Source: Acinetobacter calcoaceticus (GTDB taxonomy: Bacteria; Pseudomonadota; Gammaproteobacteria; Pseudomonadales; Moraxellaceae). From it: a stretch of 64,000 nt of DNA. The stretch is from the NCBI RefSeq assembly GCF_004345325.1, contig NZ_SLVJ01000001.1:1-64000 (forward strand), written 5' to 3'. The translations under genes and the position numbers were made by a program. The notes under the pieces are model-generated. The model worked only from the letters and a program-made list of their open reading frames with translations. It was not told where the DNA came from and searched no databases. Shown piece by piece: positions 50,917-60,542 of this stretch; the stretch's first letter is position 1, and each line of letters begins with the position of its first letter.

Positions 50917-51297
50917 ATGCTCGAATTTTGGTTTGATCCTAATATCTCTAAGTCACGTAAATTTCTGATTTTAATTGCGATCGCTGTCGTCACTGGGGTG
51001 TTATATACAATTCAAGCACTGCCACTTTCTGCGGTACTGATGTTCCTCGGCAGTGGGATTGTTTTTCTGATCTGCCGCTACTGTAAAGTCTATTTTACTG
51101 CCAACAAACCCAATGGATTGATCGCACGTTTGTTGACTTGGATTCCGATTGCCATTCTATTGGCGCTGATTTTTGCTGAAGCACAACGTGAGTTGTTGAT
51201 TCTTGGGGCGCAAGGGATTGGTTTTATGGCCTTGGCGGTGTGTATCTTTTCACCGTTGTCGCTTCTCAATCAACATGGCAAATCTGATACTCAATAA
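50917..51297 (+). CDS. Small integral membrane protein, 126 aa
   Basis: Four hydrophobic segments and short loops; no known family recognised. It begins MLEFWFDP and its C-terminal half (LTWIPIAILLALIF...LILGAQGIGFMAL) lines up with the next protein, indicating a tandem duplication. Its stop overlaps the next start (TAATG). Confidence 0.7.
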   Translation: MLEFWFDPNISKSRKFLILIAIAVVTGVLYTIQALPLSAVLMFLGSGIVFLICRYCKVYFTANKPNGLIARLLTWIPIAILLALIFAEAQRELLILGAQGIGFMALAVCIFSPLSLLNQHGKSDTQ

Positions 51298-51665
51298 TGC
51301 TTAATTTCTGGTATTCCGAACGCTGTACTCGCCAGATCAAATTGATGATCTGCATCCTAACCTTTGCGCTGTTGTATTACTGCAGCAGCATTGAAAAACT
51401 TGATCCATTGTTCAGTGCCATCGCGTTAATGATCGGAATGCTGACTCACGCACTTTATCAATATCGTCAACGCACTCAAGCACAAAGCAAAGCTGCCTGG
51501 TTACACGTCTTGGGCTTTATTCCCCTAGTGATCTTAGGCTTGATGATTGCAACGATCCCACGCTTACAACAATGGATCTTGATCCTGCAAATCTTTGGCT
51601 TTGCTGCATTTGGATTGTTTATTGTTTCCATCTATGCCAATCGTAGTAAGCGACATGACAAATAG
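51297..51665 (+). CDS. Small integral membrane protein, 122 aa, paralogue of preceding
   Basis: Begins MLNFWYSE and has the same four-segment topology as the preceding protein (LGFIPLVILGLMIA...WILILQIFGFAAFG). No family recognised. It is translationally coupled to the preceding gene and followed by ddl after about 100 bases. Confidence 0.7.
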   Translation: MLNFWYSERCTRQIKLMICILTFALLYYCSSIEKLDPLFSAIALMIGMLTHALYQYRQRTQAQSKAAWLHVLGFIPLVILGLMIATIPRLQQWILILQIFGFAAFGLFIVSIYANRSKRHDK

Positions 51666-51770
51666 TAGTCGTTAAGCTTTCTGATAAAATCAGCATATTT
51701 TGATAGCAGATATTCTCATTCACCGTTATTCTGAGTGTTCCTTTGGGTCATTAAAAGCAGAGCACAGGAC

Positions 51771-52907
51771 GTGAAAAAACTGAGCGTAGGTATTATCTTT
51801 GGTGGAAAATCAGCAGAGCATGAGGTTTCACTACAATCAGCAAAAAATATCATTGAGGCCATCGATCGCGATCGCTTTGATTTGGTTCTGATCGGGATCG
51901 ACAAACAAGGCCAATGGCACCTCAGTGATGCCAATCACTACTTAGTGCATGCTGATGATCCACAACTGATTAGCTTCAATGCTTCTGAACGCCATCTGGC
52001 CCTACAACCGGGTCAAATCAGCCAACCGTTTATCGAATCAAATAATGCCCAACAGCTTAGCCAAATCGATGTCATCCTGCCGATTATTCATGGCACCTTA
52101 GGTGAAGATGGTTCTCTGCAAGGCTTACTCGAATTTGTAGATCGTCCCTATGTCGGCTCTAGCGTTTTAGGCTCTAGTATTTGTATGGACAAAGACGTGA
52201 CCAAGCGCTTGTTGATGCATGCTGGCATTGCCGTGGCACCTTACTTTGCGATTAAAGCGGCTGCGGTAAAATCAGCTGCCGATGAGGAAGCCTTATATCA
52301 TCAAGCTGTGGCCAAGCTCGGACTGCCGCTGTTTATTAAGCCTGCCAGTCAAGGTTCTTCAGTGGGTGTTAGTAAGGTCAGTGATCTAAACGCATTTTCA
52401 ACAGCGATCAAATTGGCCTTTAACTATGATCATAAAGTATTGATCGAACAAGCAATTGTAGGCCGTGAAATCGAATGTGCCATTTTGGGCAATGAGCAAC
52501 CTCGTGCCAGTGTTTGTGGTGAGGTACTGACCCAAGATCAGTTTTACTCCTACCAAGCCAAGTATATCGATGGTCAATCTAAAGCCGTGATCCCGGCTGA
52601 ACTCTCAGCAGATGCAGAGGCAAATATCCAAGCCATAGCCCTCAAGACCTTTATGGCACTGGAATGTTCGGGCCTTGCACGCGTTGATGTCTTCCTCACG
52701 CCAAATAATGAAGTGGTTGTCAATGAAGTCAACACCCTACCTGGCTTTACCAACATCAGTATGTACCCGCAACTGTGGCAAGCCAGTGGTTTGAGCTATC
52801 GCGACCTGATCAGCACCTTAATTGATCTGGCGATTGAACGTTATCAATCTCAAGCCAGCAAGCAACATTACATCGACCTCAGTGCTTTTGAAAAAGCGAA
52901 AAACTAA
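51771..52907 (+). CDS. ddlA: D-alanine--D-alanine ligase
   Basis: Makes the D-Ala-D-Ala dipeptide for peptidoglycan precursors. ATP-grasp fold: MKKLSVGIIFGGKSAEHEVSLQSAKNI at the N-terminus, PLFIKPASQGSSVGVSKV, EQAIVGREIECAIL, and NEVNTLPGFTNISMYP. At 378 residues with an SAEHEVS loop it matches the DdlA type. The GTG at 51771 is chosen because the family start (MKKLSVG) lies there; the frame is open 12 codons further. It stands apart from the mur cluster. Confidence 0.93.
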   Translation: MKKLSVGIIFGGKSAEHEVSLQSAKNIIEAIDRDRFDLVLIGIDKQGQWHLSDANHYLVHADDPQLISFNASERHLALQPGQISQPFIESNNAQQLSQIDVILPIIHGTLGEDGSLQGLLEFVDRPYVGSSVLGSSICMDKDVTKRLLMHAGIAVAPYFAIKAAAVKSAADEEALYHQAVAKLGLPLFIKPASQGSSVGVSKVSDLNAFSTAIKLAFNYDHKVLIEQAIVGREIECAILGNEQPRASVCGEVLTQDQFYSYQAKYIDGQSKAVIPAELSADAEANIQAIALKTFMALECSGLARVDVFLTPNNEVVVNEVNTLPGFTNISMYPQLWQASGLSYRDLISTLIDLAIERYQSQASKQHYIDLSAFEKAKN

Positions 52908-52913
52908 ACCCAA

Positions 52914-53369
52914 TTAAGACCCAAGCCGGAAATATTCATAGTTCACTTTGCCCTTGTATACCGCATGGCCGGTTTGTTTAAAGTCAGAGACCCATTCTTT
53001 GCCCGTAAAACCTGCGATATGCCCATACACATGCGATCCAGTACGTTGAATAATATAAATATCCCCCGGCTTAGGCTGTTCGAATGATGGATTGATTTTT
53101 CGATAACCGATGTCTTTTAAGGTTGGTCCCCAATCAGCTGCTGCTACGGGGTGCTTGACGATACGTGCCCCGGCACTTTGCAATGCAACACGGATGCTGG
53201 CTGCACATTTCTTGGAACTTTTTCTGGCCTTAATATTGCTCAGCACTTGGGTAAACTGATTGATATTAATACGCTGCCCAGAAGCTTTACTGCCTTTTTT
53301 TACTTGAGATTGGGCACGATGCTGTTCAACTTTTTGCACTTGATGTTCAACTGGTGGATGGTAAGCCAT
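52914..53369 (-). CDS. CHAP-like putative peptidoglycan amidase
   Basis: A 151-residue protein with an N-terminal basic, glutamine-rich tail (residues 1-50), then the CHAP/NlpC pattern: C55 in KKCAASIRVAL as nucleophile, DIYIIQRTGSHVYGHIAGF with H117, and D129 in WVSDF as third polar residue. There is no signal peptide, so it would need another route to reach peptidoglycan, or act in the cytoplasm. The ATG at 53369 has AAGG about seven bases upstream. It ends six bases from ddl, convergently. A type VI secretion amidase effector is possible but not shown. Confidence 0.6.
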   Translation of the reverse strand: MAYHPPVEHQVQKVEQHRAQSQVKKGSKASGQRININQFTQVLSNIKARKSSKKCAASIRVALQSAGARIVKHPVAAADWGPTLKDIGYRKINPSFEQPKPGDIYIIQRTGSHVYGHIAGFTGKEWVSDFKQTGHAVYKGKVNYEYFRLGS

Positions 53370-53663
53370 GTACAACCTTTTCAAATTTTAAAACATGAAC
53401 TCAAGTGAGCACACTCAAGATCATTTTGCGAAGCGTGCCATACTAAGCGCCTAAACTTAAAATTTTGAGCATTAAAATGTAAGAAAATTTGAAATTATAT
53501 TTATTGTCTTTTAAGTCACTATTTTTATAAATTATTTTATTTAGCTTTAGCATTACGACAATTTTTCTTGTATCGAATGAATCTGCTAATTTAATAAATT
53601 TGTGAGATTTAAATCACAATACCGACTCAAACCTCAGCTAACACACTGATTAAGTTACTTATC

Positions 53664-54515
53664 TCAACCACAATCCCAGTTGTAGAGCACTTTAGAAAAA
53701 TCACGTTTCTTTAAGTCATCTGGATGGATAAAGAAGTTCCCTACACCAAGGTCACCCCACATGATCTCATAGCCCTTGGCACTGTCGCTGTCGATTTGCA
53801 GCAGAAGTACATAGTCTTTAATCTCATCACAATGCTCACGCGGATCGGCTTGGGTAAAATGCGGATAGCCACCGAGTCGATGTCCCATTCCTGAAAATTC
53901 ATCAAGATAAGGTTCTAACCAATCCTCATAAAAGTCCAGTTCAGGGTGCTGATCTTTCAAGATCTCTTCATAGTCCCAGACATCCGGCATCGATAATACT
54001 TTCTGCCCAAAATCAAAAACATTACTGCTGATATATTGCGTTTTTGCCGCGAAGCTCATCGCACATTGAGTCGATTCCGAGATCGGTGAGTAATAGTCTT
54101 CATCGACTTGATCGAGGCATTTGCTAAAGTCTTGATATAACTGCTCAGGATCTTCAATCACCTGCTCATAAAATTTTACTCTAAACCCATCTTGCTTCTG
54201 CCCATGGTCAAAGTCCGCACCATATAAGTCATCGCCACCAATAAAGAACTGCAGCAATCCCTGGCTTGGGTAGTTTTCTACAGCAGGCATTTCGGCAAAA
54301 TTGATCTGCGCCAACAAATGCAGCGGTTTACCCTGTTTATCAAAGGGATAACTTTCGGTTAAAGGTAAATAAGGCAGCCCACCCAATTTACTTTGCCAGA
54401 GCGGTAATTTCGCTGCAGCTTTGAGTTCGATCTCCACCGAAGCGGTGGCAGTGGCTAAAATTTGAGGTTTAAATTGTTGAATTTGTTCTGGTAGATCATC
54501 CCAATCGATTTGCAT
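53664..54515 (-). CDS. DUF1963 (YwqG-like) protein
   Basis: A 283-residue acidic protein of the YwqG family (KLGGLPYLPLTESYPFDKQGKPLHLLAQINFAEMP; GLLQFFIGGDDLYGADFD; HRLGGYPHFTQADPREHCD). YwqG-like proteins often lie near toxin or SMI1-type loci but their biochemistry is unknown. No export signal. It precedes the CHAP-like gene on the same strand with a 294-base AT-rich gap. Confidence 0.82.
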   Translation of the reverse strand: MQIDWDDLPEQIQQFKPQILATATASVEIELKAAAKLPLWQSKLGGLPYLPLTESYPFDKQGKPLHLLAQINFAEMPAVENYPSQGLLQFFIGGDDLYGADFDHGQKQDGFRVKFYEQVIEDPEQLYQDFSKCLDQVDEDYYSPISESTQCAMSFAAKTQYISSNVFDFGQKVLSMPDVWDYEEILKDQHPELDFYEDWLEPYLDEFSGMGHRLGGYPHFTQADPREHCDEIKDYVLLLQIDSDSAKGYEIMWGDLGVGNFFIHPDDLKKRDFSKVLYNWDCG

Positions 54516-54654
54516 AAGGTCTCCTCGTTGTTTTGAGTTAAAAATGAGATGGCTTTAGTATAGACTGCACATGTGACTATTGAATATCTCTAGCACTGGC
54601 GCAAGCCTTTCTATACGACATACACTGACGTCTAAAGCGGAGTCTGAAACTTTT

Positions 54655-55497
54655 ATGCAAACGTATCTAAACCTTTTACAACACATTCTCGATCATGGTG
54701 CTGACAAAGGAGACCGTACTGGAACAGGTACACGTTCAGTATTTGGTCATCAAATGCGTTTCGATCTCAACCAAGGTTTCCCGCTACTCACCACAAAAAA
54801 AGTTCATTTCCGTTCCATCGCCATTGAGCTGCTCTGGTTCCTTAAAGGGGATACCAATGTTCAATACCTCCAAGAGCATAAAGTCAGCATTTGGGATGAG
54901 TGGTCAACTGCCGATCAAACTGCACGCTTTCAGCGCCCTGCAGGCGAATTGGGTCCAGTCTATGGCCATCAATGGCGTAACTTCGGTGCTAGCCAAGCTG
55001 CAGATGGTACTTATCAAGCCGATGGCTTCGACCAAATCTCTTGGTTAGTCAACGAGATTAAAACCAATCCAAATTCACGTCGCTTGATCGTATCAGGTTG
55101 GAACCCGAAAGAAGCCGGCCAAGTTGCCCTGCCACCTTGCCATACCTTATTCCAGTTTTTTGTCCAAAATGACAAACTGTCCTGCCAACTGTATCAACGA
55201 AGTGCTGATGTGTTCTTGGGTGTGCCCTTCAATATCGCCAGCTATGCGCTACTCACGCATATGATCGCGCAAGTCTGCGGACTGGGTGTGGGTGACTTTG
55301 TCTGGACTGGTGGTGATACCCATTTGTATGCCAATCATTTTGAACAAGCCCAACTACAATTGAGCCGTGAACCCTTGCCACTGTGTCAACTCAAGCTGAA
55401 TCCTGAGATCAAAGATCTGTTTGATTTTAAATTTGAAGATTTTGAAATCGTGGGTTATGAATCCCATCCAGCAATCAAAGCAGCGGTGGCAGTATGA
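54655..55497 (+). CDS. thyA: Thymidylate synthase
   Basis: Converts dUMP to dTMP with methylenetetrahydrofolate. Contains [19 protein letters not shown], the catalytic cysteine in [10 protein letters not shown], and the [20 protein letters not shown] motif. Length 280 residues from ATG 54655 ([15 protein letters not shown]); the open frame starts 25 codons earlier without family similarity. GGAG lies about twelve bases upstream. It overlaps folA by four bases, a classical pair. Confidence 0.97.
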   Translation: MQTYLNLLQHILDHGADKGDRTGTGTRSVFGHQMRFDLNQGFPLLTTKKVHFRSIAIELLWFLKGDTNVQYLQEHKVSIWDEWSTADQTARFQRPAGELGPVYGHQWRNFGASQAADGTYQADGFDQISWLVNEIKTNPNSRRLIVSGWNPKEAGQVALPPCHTLFQFFVQNDKLSCQLYQRSADVFLGVPFNIASYALLTHMIAQVCGLGVGDFVWTGGDTHLYANHFEQAQLQLSREPLPLCQLKLNPEIKDLFDFKFEDFEIVGYESHPAIKAAVAV

Positions 55498-56006
55498 GTT
55501 TTCAAGGTATCGAAGTGGTGCATGTGGTGGCAATGGATCAACAGCGTTGTATCGGTAAAGGCAATCAATTGCCTTGGCATATCTCTGCGGATTTAAAGCA
55601 TTTTAAAGCCATTACCCAAGGTGGTGTGGTGATCATGGGGCGTAAGACCTTAGAATCGATGGGGCGTACTTTACCCAATCGAGTCAACTGGGTGATTACT
55701 CGTGATCCAGAATGGTCTTTTGAAAACACCAAGGTTGCACACAGCATCGAACAGACTCTGCAACTGGCGCTTGATGATGTACAAGCATCGGAAAAACCTG
55801 AGTCGATCTATATTATTGGTGGTGGTGAAATCTTCAAACAAACCCTACATTTGGCAGATCGTTTAGAGTTGACCCACGTGGCACTTGATGTGCAAGGTGA
55901 TGCTCACTACCCTGAGATTCCAGCGCATTTCCACAAAGTCTCGTCTGAACAACATATTGATGACAAATCTGGGGTTGCTTTTGAGTTCGCCAGCTATCAA
56001 AAATAG
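55494..56006 (+). CDS. folA: Dihydrofolate reductase
   Basis: Regenerates tetrahydrofolate with [33 protein letters not shown] carries the Met20-type loop with PW motif, followed by [17 protein letters not shown] and [14 protein letters not shown]. Length 170 residues. ATGA overlap with thyA. Confidence 0.97.
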   Translation: MSFQGIEVVHVVAMDQQRCIGKGNQLPWHISADLKHFKAITQGGVVIMGRKTLESMGRTLPNRVNWVITRDPEWSFENTKVAHSIEQTLQLALDDVQASEKPESIYIIGGGEIFKQTLHLADRLELTHVALDVQGDAHYPEIPAHFHKVSSEQHIDDKSGVAFEFASYQK

Positions 56007-56035
56007 TGTTGTTATCACATAACTATAGATAAAAT

Positions 56036-57100
56036 ATGCACAATATCGGGAAAAAAGAGTTTCTTATCGCTGCCGGCATGGTTCTATTCCATGCCGTGTT
56101 TTGTTTATTGGTGATCTTGTCCTCGATCTGGTTGTGTATGGCTGTCTGGATTCAACAACCGGGTGGGTGGTTGTTGAGTCGGGTCATCATAGGTGTGTGG
56201 ATCATCTTTGCCCTGAGTATTTTGGGCATTTACTTTAGCCAACACTTTTTTAGCCGTGGCAAAGACATCCTGCTGTATGTGGTGTTTCTTGTTATTGGTC
56301 TACTCTGGTATTTCAACATCCCCGCCAAGCAAGATCGTGATTGGAATCCAGATGTCGCCAAGATCCTCAGTTATGAAAAAAATGGCGATCAAATTACCTT
56401 ACATAATGTGCGCAATTTTGACTGGAAAACCGCAGACCAATACACCGAGCGTTGGGAAACCCGCCAATTTAATCTCGACCAAATCACCGGGATCAATGTC
56501 ATTGCCTCGTATTGGATGGGGCCGCAAATCGCCCATACCTTAGTCAGTTTTGATTTTGCTGATCAAAAACCCTTGGTCTTCTCGATCGAGATCCGCAAAG
56601 AAAAAAATGAATCCTTTTCAGCAGTGGGTGGTTTTTTCCGTCAATTTGAACTTAGCCTGATTGCAGCAGATGAAAAAGATATCGTCTATACCCGCAGTAA
56701 TATTCGTAATGAACAGGTCTATTTCTTCCCTGTGAATATGGCTAAACCTGCGATGAAAGCTTTATTTTTAGAATACTTAAGCACAGCAGATCAATTGCGT
56801 ACTCAACCGAAATGGTATAACACGGTCAGTAGTAATTGCACCACGATCATCTTTGATATGGCCCAAGCCATCGAAGGCAACAGCTTGCCGAAAGATTATC
56901 GCTTACTGGTGTCTGGTTATTTACCTGAGTATTTATATGATCTTGGGGTTTTAGATCCTCAATGGGATATCAAACAATGGTATCAGCATGCACAGATCAA
57001 CCCACGCACCACGAACTTTAACCAACAACCCGATCAGAGCAGTGAACACTACTCTCGTTTGATTCGACAAGGCTTAGACAGCCCCAAAGTTTCACCTTAG
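56036..57100 (+). CDS. DUF4105 family membrane protein
   Basis: Three N-terminal hydrophobic segments (about residues 12-105) are followed by the DUF4105 domain (DWNPDVAKILSYEKNGDQITLHNVRNFDWKT...MGPQIAHTLVSFDFADQKPLVFSIEIRKEKNESF, and WYNTVSSNCTTIIFDMAQA). The domain is related to DUF1287/NlpC-type families but is not well defined biochemically. It follows folA after 30 bases. Confidence 0.83.
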   Translation: MHNIGKKEFLIAAGMVLFHAVFCLLVILSSIWLCMAVWIQQPGGWLLSRVIIGVWIIFALSILGIYFSQHFFSRGKDILLYVVFLVIGLLWYFNIPAKQDRDWNPDVAKILSYEKNGDQITLHNVRNFDWKTADQYTERWETRQFNLDQITGINVIASYWMGPQIAHTLVSFDFADQKPLVFSIEIRKEKNESFSAVGGFFRQFELSLIAADEKDIVYTRSNIRNEQVYFFPVNMAKPAMKALFLEYLSTADQLRTQPKWYNTVSSNCTTIIFDMAQAIEGNSLPKDYRLLVSGYLPEYLYDLGVLDPQWDIKQWYQHAQINPRTTNFNQQPDQSSEHYSRLIRQGLDSPKVSP

Positions 57101-57230
57101 AGGCAATTTCTGATGATATTGTCATACAAGTAAAATCAAAAAGCTTTAAAACTGATACAGACTGCCGCTAGTGATCAATTGCAATATTTGTTCTGATAGC
57201 GAGCAACATTTTTTATTGAGACCCGAGACT

Positions 57231-57680
57231 ATGATAAAAATCATCCTGAGTACTGCGCTATTGGCGACTACCCTAACTTTTGTTGGCTGTAATACTGTTC
57301 AAACTGTTGAAAAAGAGCAAGGCCTAGTGTTACTACAAAGCAATGTTTGGAATTTAAGTCAAATCGGTGCTTTAGAAGTTAAAACTGGTCCAGATGCAGG
57401 CAAGCTACCCTCTATCCAATTTGATCAAACCGCTAAACGTGTCAGTGGATCAGATGGTTGCAACCGAATCATGGGTGGCTACAGCCTCAATGGTCAACAA
57501 CTCCAGTTCACCGATATGGCGGCGACCCGAATGATGTGTAGCGACAACATGCAACAAGCGGATGATTTCAACCAAGCTTTAGCACGTGTCACAGGTTATC
57601 AAGTCTATAGCAACACTTTGCGTTTACTCGATCGTCATGGCAATGTGGTACTGACCTTTAAACGTGTCGTTACACCTTAA
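57231..57680 (+). CDS. META domain lipoprotein (HslJ-like)
   Basis: Started at 57231 the protein has a lipobox with Cys20 (LTFVGC); the reading frame is open 20 codons further without lipoprotein logic. The META domain is evident: VWNLSQIGALEV, RVSGSDGCNRIMGGYSLNGQQLQF and MAATRMMCSDNMQQADDFNQALARV. The family includes HslJ, an envelope heat-shock protein. Length 149 residues. Gene is followed by msrA. Confidence 0.85.
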   Translation: MIKIILSTALLATTLTFVGCNTVQTVEKEQGLVLLQSNVWNLSQIGALEVKTGPDAGKLPSIQFDQTAKRVSGSDGCNRIMGGYSLNGQQLQFTDMAATRMMCSDNMQQADDFNQALARVTGYQVYSNTLRLLDRHGNVVLTFKRVVTP

Positions 57681-57816
57681 AACGATTAAACAGGCAATAA
57701 TTGCATAGACCATGATTGAATGGATTACAACTGAATCAATAACAACAATGTTGGCTTTAGGCCTGTAATCCATCAGCATGGATCTACAGGTCTAAACATA
57801 TAAAGGAGGCAATTAA

Positions 57817-58341
57817 ATGCAACAAGCTCTTTTGGGTGGTGGATGTTTTTGGTGTATAGAAGCGGTTTATCTTGAACTCAAAGGCGTACTCAAGGTGACC
57901 AATGGTTATGCAGGCGGTAATAGCGTCAATCCAAGCTACGAACAAGTCTGTGAAGGTAAAAGCAATCATGCCGAGGTGGTGTTGATTGAGTTTGATGAGA
58001 ACATCATTCAATTTAAGCAATTACTCGATGTGCTGTTTGCAATACATGATCCGACCACGTTGAATCGTCAAGGCAATGACATTGGCACCCAATATCGTTC
58101 AGTAATTTACTATGCCGATGCGGATCAGCAGCAACAAGCGCAAGCCTATATCGATGAACTCAAAGCAGAAGGCATCGCCATCGTGACCGAACTCACCGCG
58201 TGGCCGACATTTTATCCTGCAGAAGAGCACCATCAAAACTTCTTTGCGCGCAATCCAGAGCAAGGTTATTGCAACTTCTCTATTCCACCGAAATTGATGA
58301 AGTTACGCAGTAAGTTCCAAGGTCTCACCAAGGACGCTTAA
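57817..58341 (+). CDS. msrA: Peptide-methionine (S)-S-oxide reductase
   Basis: Reduces methionine S-sulfoxide in proteins. GGGCFWCIE with catalytic C10, the YAGG motif ([20 protein letters not shown]), and [19 protein letters not shown]. Length 174 residues. A very strong AAAGGAGG ribosome site lies seven bases before the ATG. Confidence 0.95.
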   Translation: MQQALLGGGCFWCIEAVYLELKGVLKVTNGYAGGNSVNPSYEQVCEGKSNHAEVVLIEFDENIIQFKQLLDVLFAIHDPTTLNRQGNDIGTQYRSVIYYADADQQQQAQAYIDELKAEGIAIVTELTAWPTFYPAEEHHQNFFARNPEQGYCNFSIPPKLMKLRSKFQGLTKDA

Positions 58342-58374
58342 TCAACAGGCGGTCTAGTCCTAAAGTTAAGCCAT

Positions 58375-58404
58375 AAAAAAGCGATCTAAATAGATCGCTT
58401 TTTT
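58375..58404. terminator. Bidirectional intrinsic terminator
   Basis: AAAAAAGCGATCTA pairs perfectly with TAGATCGCTTTTTT around AA, between msrA (+) and exbD (-). Confidence 0.9.
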
Positions 58405-58436
58405 AGCTTTAATATTGAATTCAACAAAGCGGAGCC

Positions 58437-58841
58437 TTAGTTGTCGCTCACAAAAGCAATGTCGTTTAGACCCGCTTCACTGGCTCGTGACATCACTTGC
58501 GCCACAACATCATAACGTGACTCTTTATCTGCACGTAATTGAATCGCTGGCTTCACTGCTGATTTTGCAGCTTCATCAAAACGCAGTTTCAATTCATCTA
58601 AGCTAATGGCTTGCGTATCCCATGATACCTCACCCTTGGCATTGATACTGACAGTCACTTGCTTCGCAGGCGGATCAACGATTTCTGCCGTAGTCTTCGG
58701 TAAGGTTAATGGTATTGATGGGTTAGCAACGGTTGCCGTGACCAAGAATATGATCATCAATACCAACATAATGTCGATCAGCGGAATGAGATTCATCTCA
58801 TTCATGCCAGAATCGTTGTCTTCACCCAATTGAAATGCCAT
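58437..58841 (-). CDS. exbD: Biopolymer transport protein ExbD
   Basis: Part of the ExbB-ExbD motor that energises TonB with the proton gradient. Single membrane segment near residues 15-38 (NLIPLIDIMLVLMIIFLV) with the essential aspartate in PLIDIMLV. Length 134 residues. ATG overlaps the exbB stop (TAATG). Confidence 0.95.
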   Translation of the reverse strand: MAFQLGEDNDSGMNEMNLIPLIDIMLVLMIIFLVTATVANPSIPLTLPKTTAEIVDPPAKQVTVSINAKGEVSWDTQAISLDELKLRFDEAAKSAVKPAIQLRADKESRYDVVAQVMSRASEAGLNDIAFVSDN

Positions 58842-59464
58842 TAAGCTTGACCTCCAACCAATTGTGTTTCAGTCTTCGCAGCCGCTACAGGTGCAACGAC
58901 AGTTTCTTGTTGCAACATAGTGTCTATCAATAAGCCATGCGCTTGATCTTGTAGCTCATTGCTGAGGGTACGATTAACACGGACACAGATGTTATAGGCA
59001 ACCACTGCAGGAATTGCAACCGCCAAACCGAGTCCGGTCATAATCAAAGCTTCACCCACTGGGGTTGCCACTTGAGCAAGGCCAGCTTGACCACTTTTAC
59101 CGACAGCGACCAAAGCATGAAAAATACCCCATACCGTACCAAACAGACCCACAAACGGCGCCAATGATGCGATGGTACCCAATACAGAGACCCCTTTTTC
59201 CGCTGAAGATTTTTCAACTGCGATTTGACGCAATAAGGCTTGTTCTGCAACTGCTTTACGCTGCTCAAAAGCCAAAGGGGTAAGTTTAGCTTTTAATTGA
59301 CTGAGTGCCTTGGCGAGTTGCGCTTGAGCCACCTGTTTAAGTTGGCGGGTACCCATCAAACGTAAAACAAAGATGGTCCAAGTGGTAATCGACATGGCCA
59401 AGAGTACAAAATACAGTGTCTTACTTACCACATCTGCATGTTGCCAATACACTGAAAAGTTCAT
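58841..59464 (-). CDS. exbB: MotA/TolQ/ExbB proton channel protein ExbB
   Basis: Forms the proton-conducting pentamer with ExbD. Membrane segments near residues 15-38, 100-125 and 140-165; ExbB signature GLFGTVWGIFHALV and GLGLAVAIPAVVAYN. Length 207 residues is short (E. coli 244), which fits versions lacking the N-terminal extension. GGAG lies nine bases upstream of the ATG. Confidence 0.94.
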   Translation of the reverse strand: MNFSVYWQHADVVSKTLYFVLLAMSITTWTIFVLRLMGTRQLKQVAQAQLAKALSQLKAKLTPLAFEQRKAVAEQALLRQIAVEKSSAEKGVSVLGTIASLAPFVGLFGTVWGIFHALVAVGKSGQAGLAQVATPVGEALIMTGLGLAVAIPAVVAYNICVRVNRTLSNELQDQAHGLLIDTMLQQETVVAPVAAAKTETQLVGGQA

Positions 59465-59499
59465 ACTCGAACTCCTGCTTTAATAGAATAGTTTGAAAT

Positions 59500-60303
59500 T
59501 TAAAGACCTACTGAAAATGGCTGTATAGCAATAATGGGCGAAGCCACACCATCAACAATATAAGGCTTAAAGCTTTGTCTAGATATTAGAGAACGTAATA
59601 CATCATCCAGTTTGGACTCACCACTGGACTGTACGATCGTCACAGAGGTAATCTTACCTTTTTCATTCGCGCTAATTTTTAAGGTTACTGTAAAATTACC
59701 TTTCAATCTGGAATTTTTGCTTTTGAAATCATTCGCTACTTTAGAAACCCTCGCATCAAGAGCTTTCTTGCTAATTGACCATTCCACGCCTCCTGATCCT
59801 CCAATATTCACCCGCTGAGGTGTCGGTGGGGCGGGTGGCGCAGGTGGTGCCGGTGGAGTTGGTGGCGTAACAGGGACCGGCGTTGGTGTTGGCGTCGGAT
59901 TAACCACGGGCTTATTACCCGATGTACTTGAAATAACAGGCGCAGGTGTTGGTGGCTTAACCACAGGTTGGGTAACTACTTTTGGGGAATTCACTTTAGC
60001 CGCTTTTATTTTTTTAATTTCTTTAGCTGGCGGTGGTTCTGCCTTTTCAACAATTTTTACTTCTTTCGGTTTAACCGGTTGCTTCTTTGGTTGTGGAGGA
60101 GGCGGTGGTGGAATATCGTCTTTAATGGTCACCATTCTCACTTTAATCGGTTTCTTTTCGATGGGCTTAAGTTCAGGGGTTTTCATCTGACTGACCACCC
60201 AAAGCACACCGGTATGCCCGACGACGACTGCCAATAATGCGATGACAATTTTGTTCTTCATGGACGGTGGTGCTTGAAAGCTTTGTGTAGAAGAATGACT
60301 CAT
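59500..60303 (-). CDS. tonB: TonB energy transducer
   Basis: Transfers energy to outer-membrane receptors. A membrane anchor (residues 18-40, IVIALLAVVVGHTGVLWVV), a proline- and lysine-rich spacer (about 65-165 with PPPPPPQPKKQPVKPKEVK and repeated TPTP/PPAPP blocks) and the C-terminal TonB domain (VTLKISANEKGKITSVTIVQSSGESKLDDVLRSLISRQSF). Length 267 residues. It leads tonB-exbB-exbD and has a Fur-like site upstream. Confidence 0.93.
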   Translation of the reverse strand: MSHSSTQSFQAPPSMKNKIVIALLAVVVGHTGVLWVVSQMKTPELKPIEKKPIKVRMVTIKDDIPPPPPPQPKKQPVKPKEVKIVEKAEPPPAKEIKKIKAAKVNSPKVVTQPVVKPPTPAPVISSTSGNKPVVNPTPTPTPVPVTPPTPPAPPAPPAPPTPQRVNIGGSGGVEWSISKKALDARVSKVANDFKSKNSRLKGNFTVTLKISANEKGKITSVTIVQSSGESKLDDVLRSLISRQSFKPYIVDGVASPIIAIQPFSVGL

Positions 60304-60411
60304 ATGACTTCAGGGACCTTAGACTGACCTAACTCAATACAGATTTGTTCAAAAAACAAACTGGTAATAAGTAAACTCATCGATTGCAACAATGAAAGTG
60401 GCACAATGATA

Positions 60412-60430
60412 AATGAGAAGTGTTTTCATT
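60412..60430 (-). promoter_or_regulatory. Fur-box-like site upstream of tonB-exbBD
   Basis: AATGAGAAG-T-GTTTTCATT, a 9-1-9 inverted repeat with seven of nine pairs, in AT-rich DNA about 110 bases before the tonB start. Iron control is inferred. Confidence 0.5.
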
Positions 60431-60542
60431 TGCAACTGTTTTTTATGCATTTATTAAATCTCTGACGAAAAAAAAGGACGATAGTTACTCGCCCCTCTTA
60501 ACTTATTCAGCGTTTTTAACGCTGTATAGTACATATACTGCG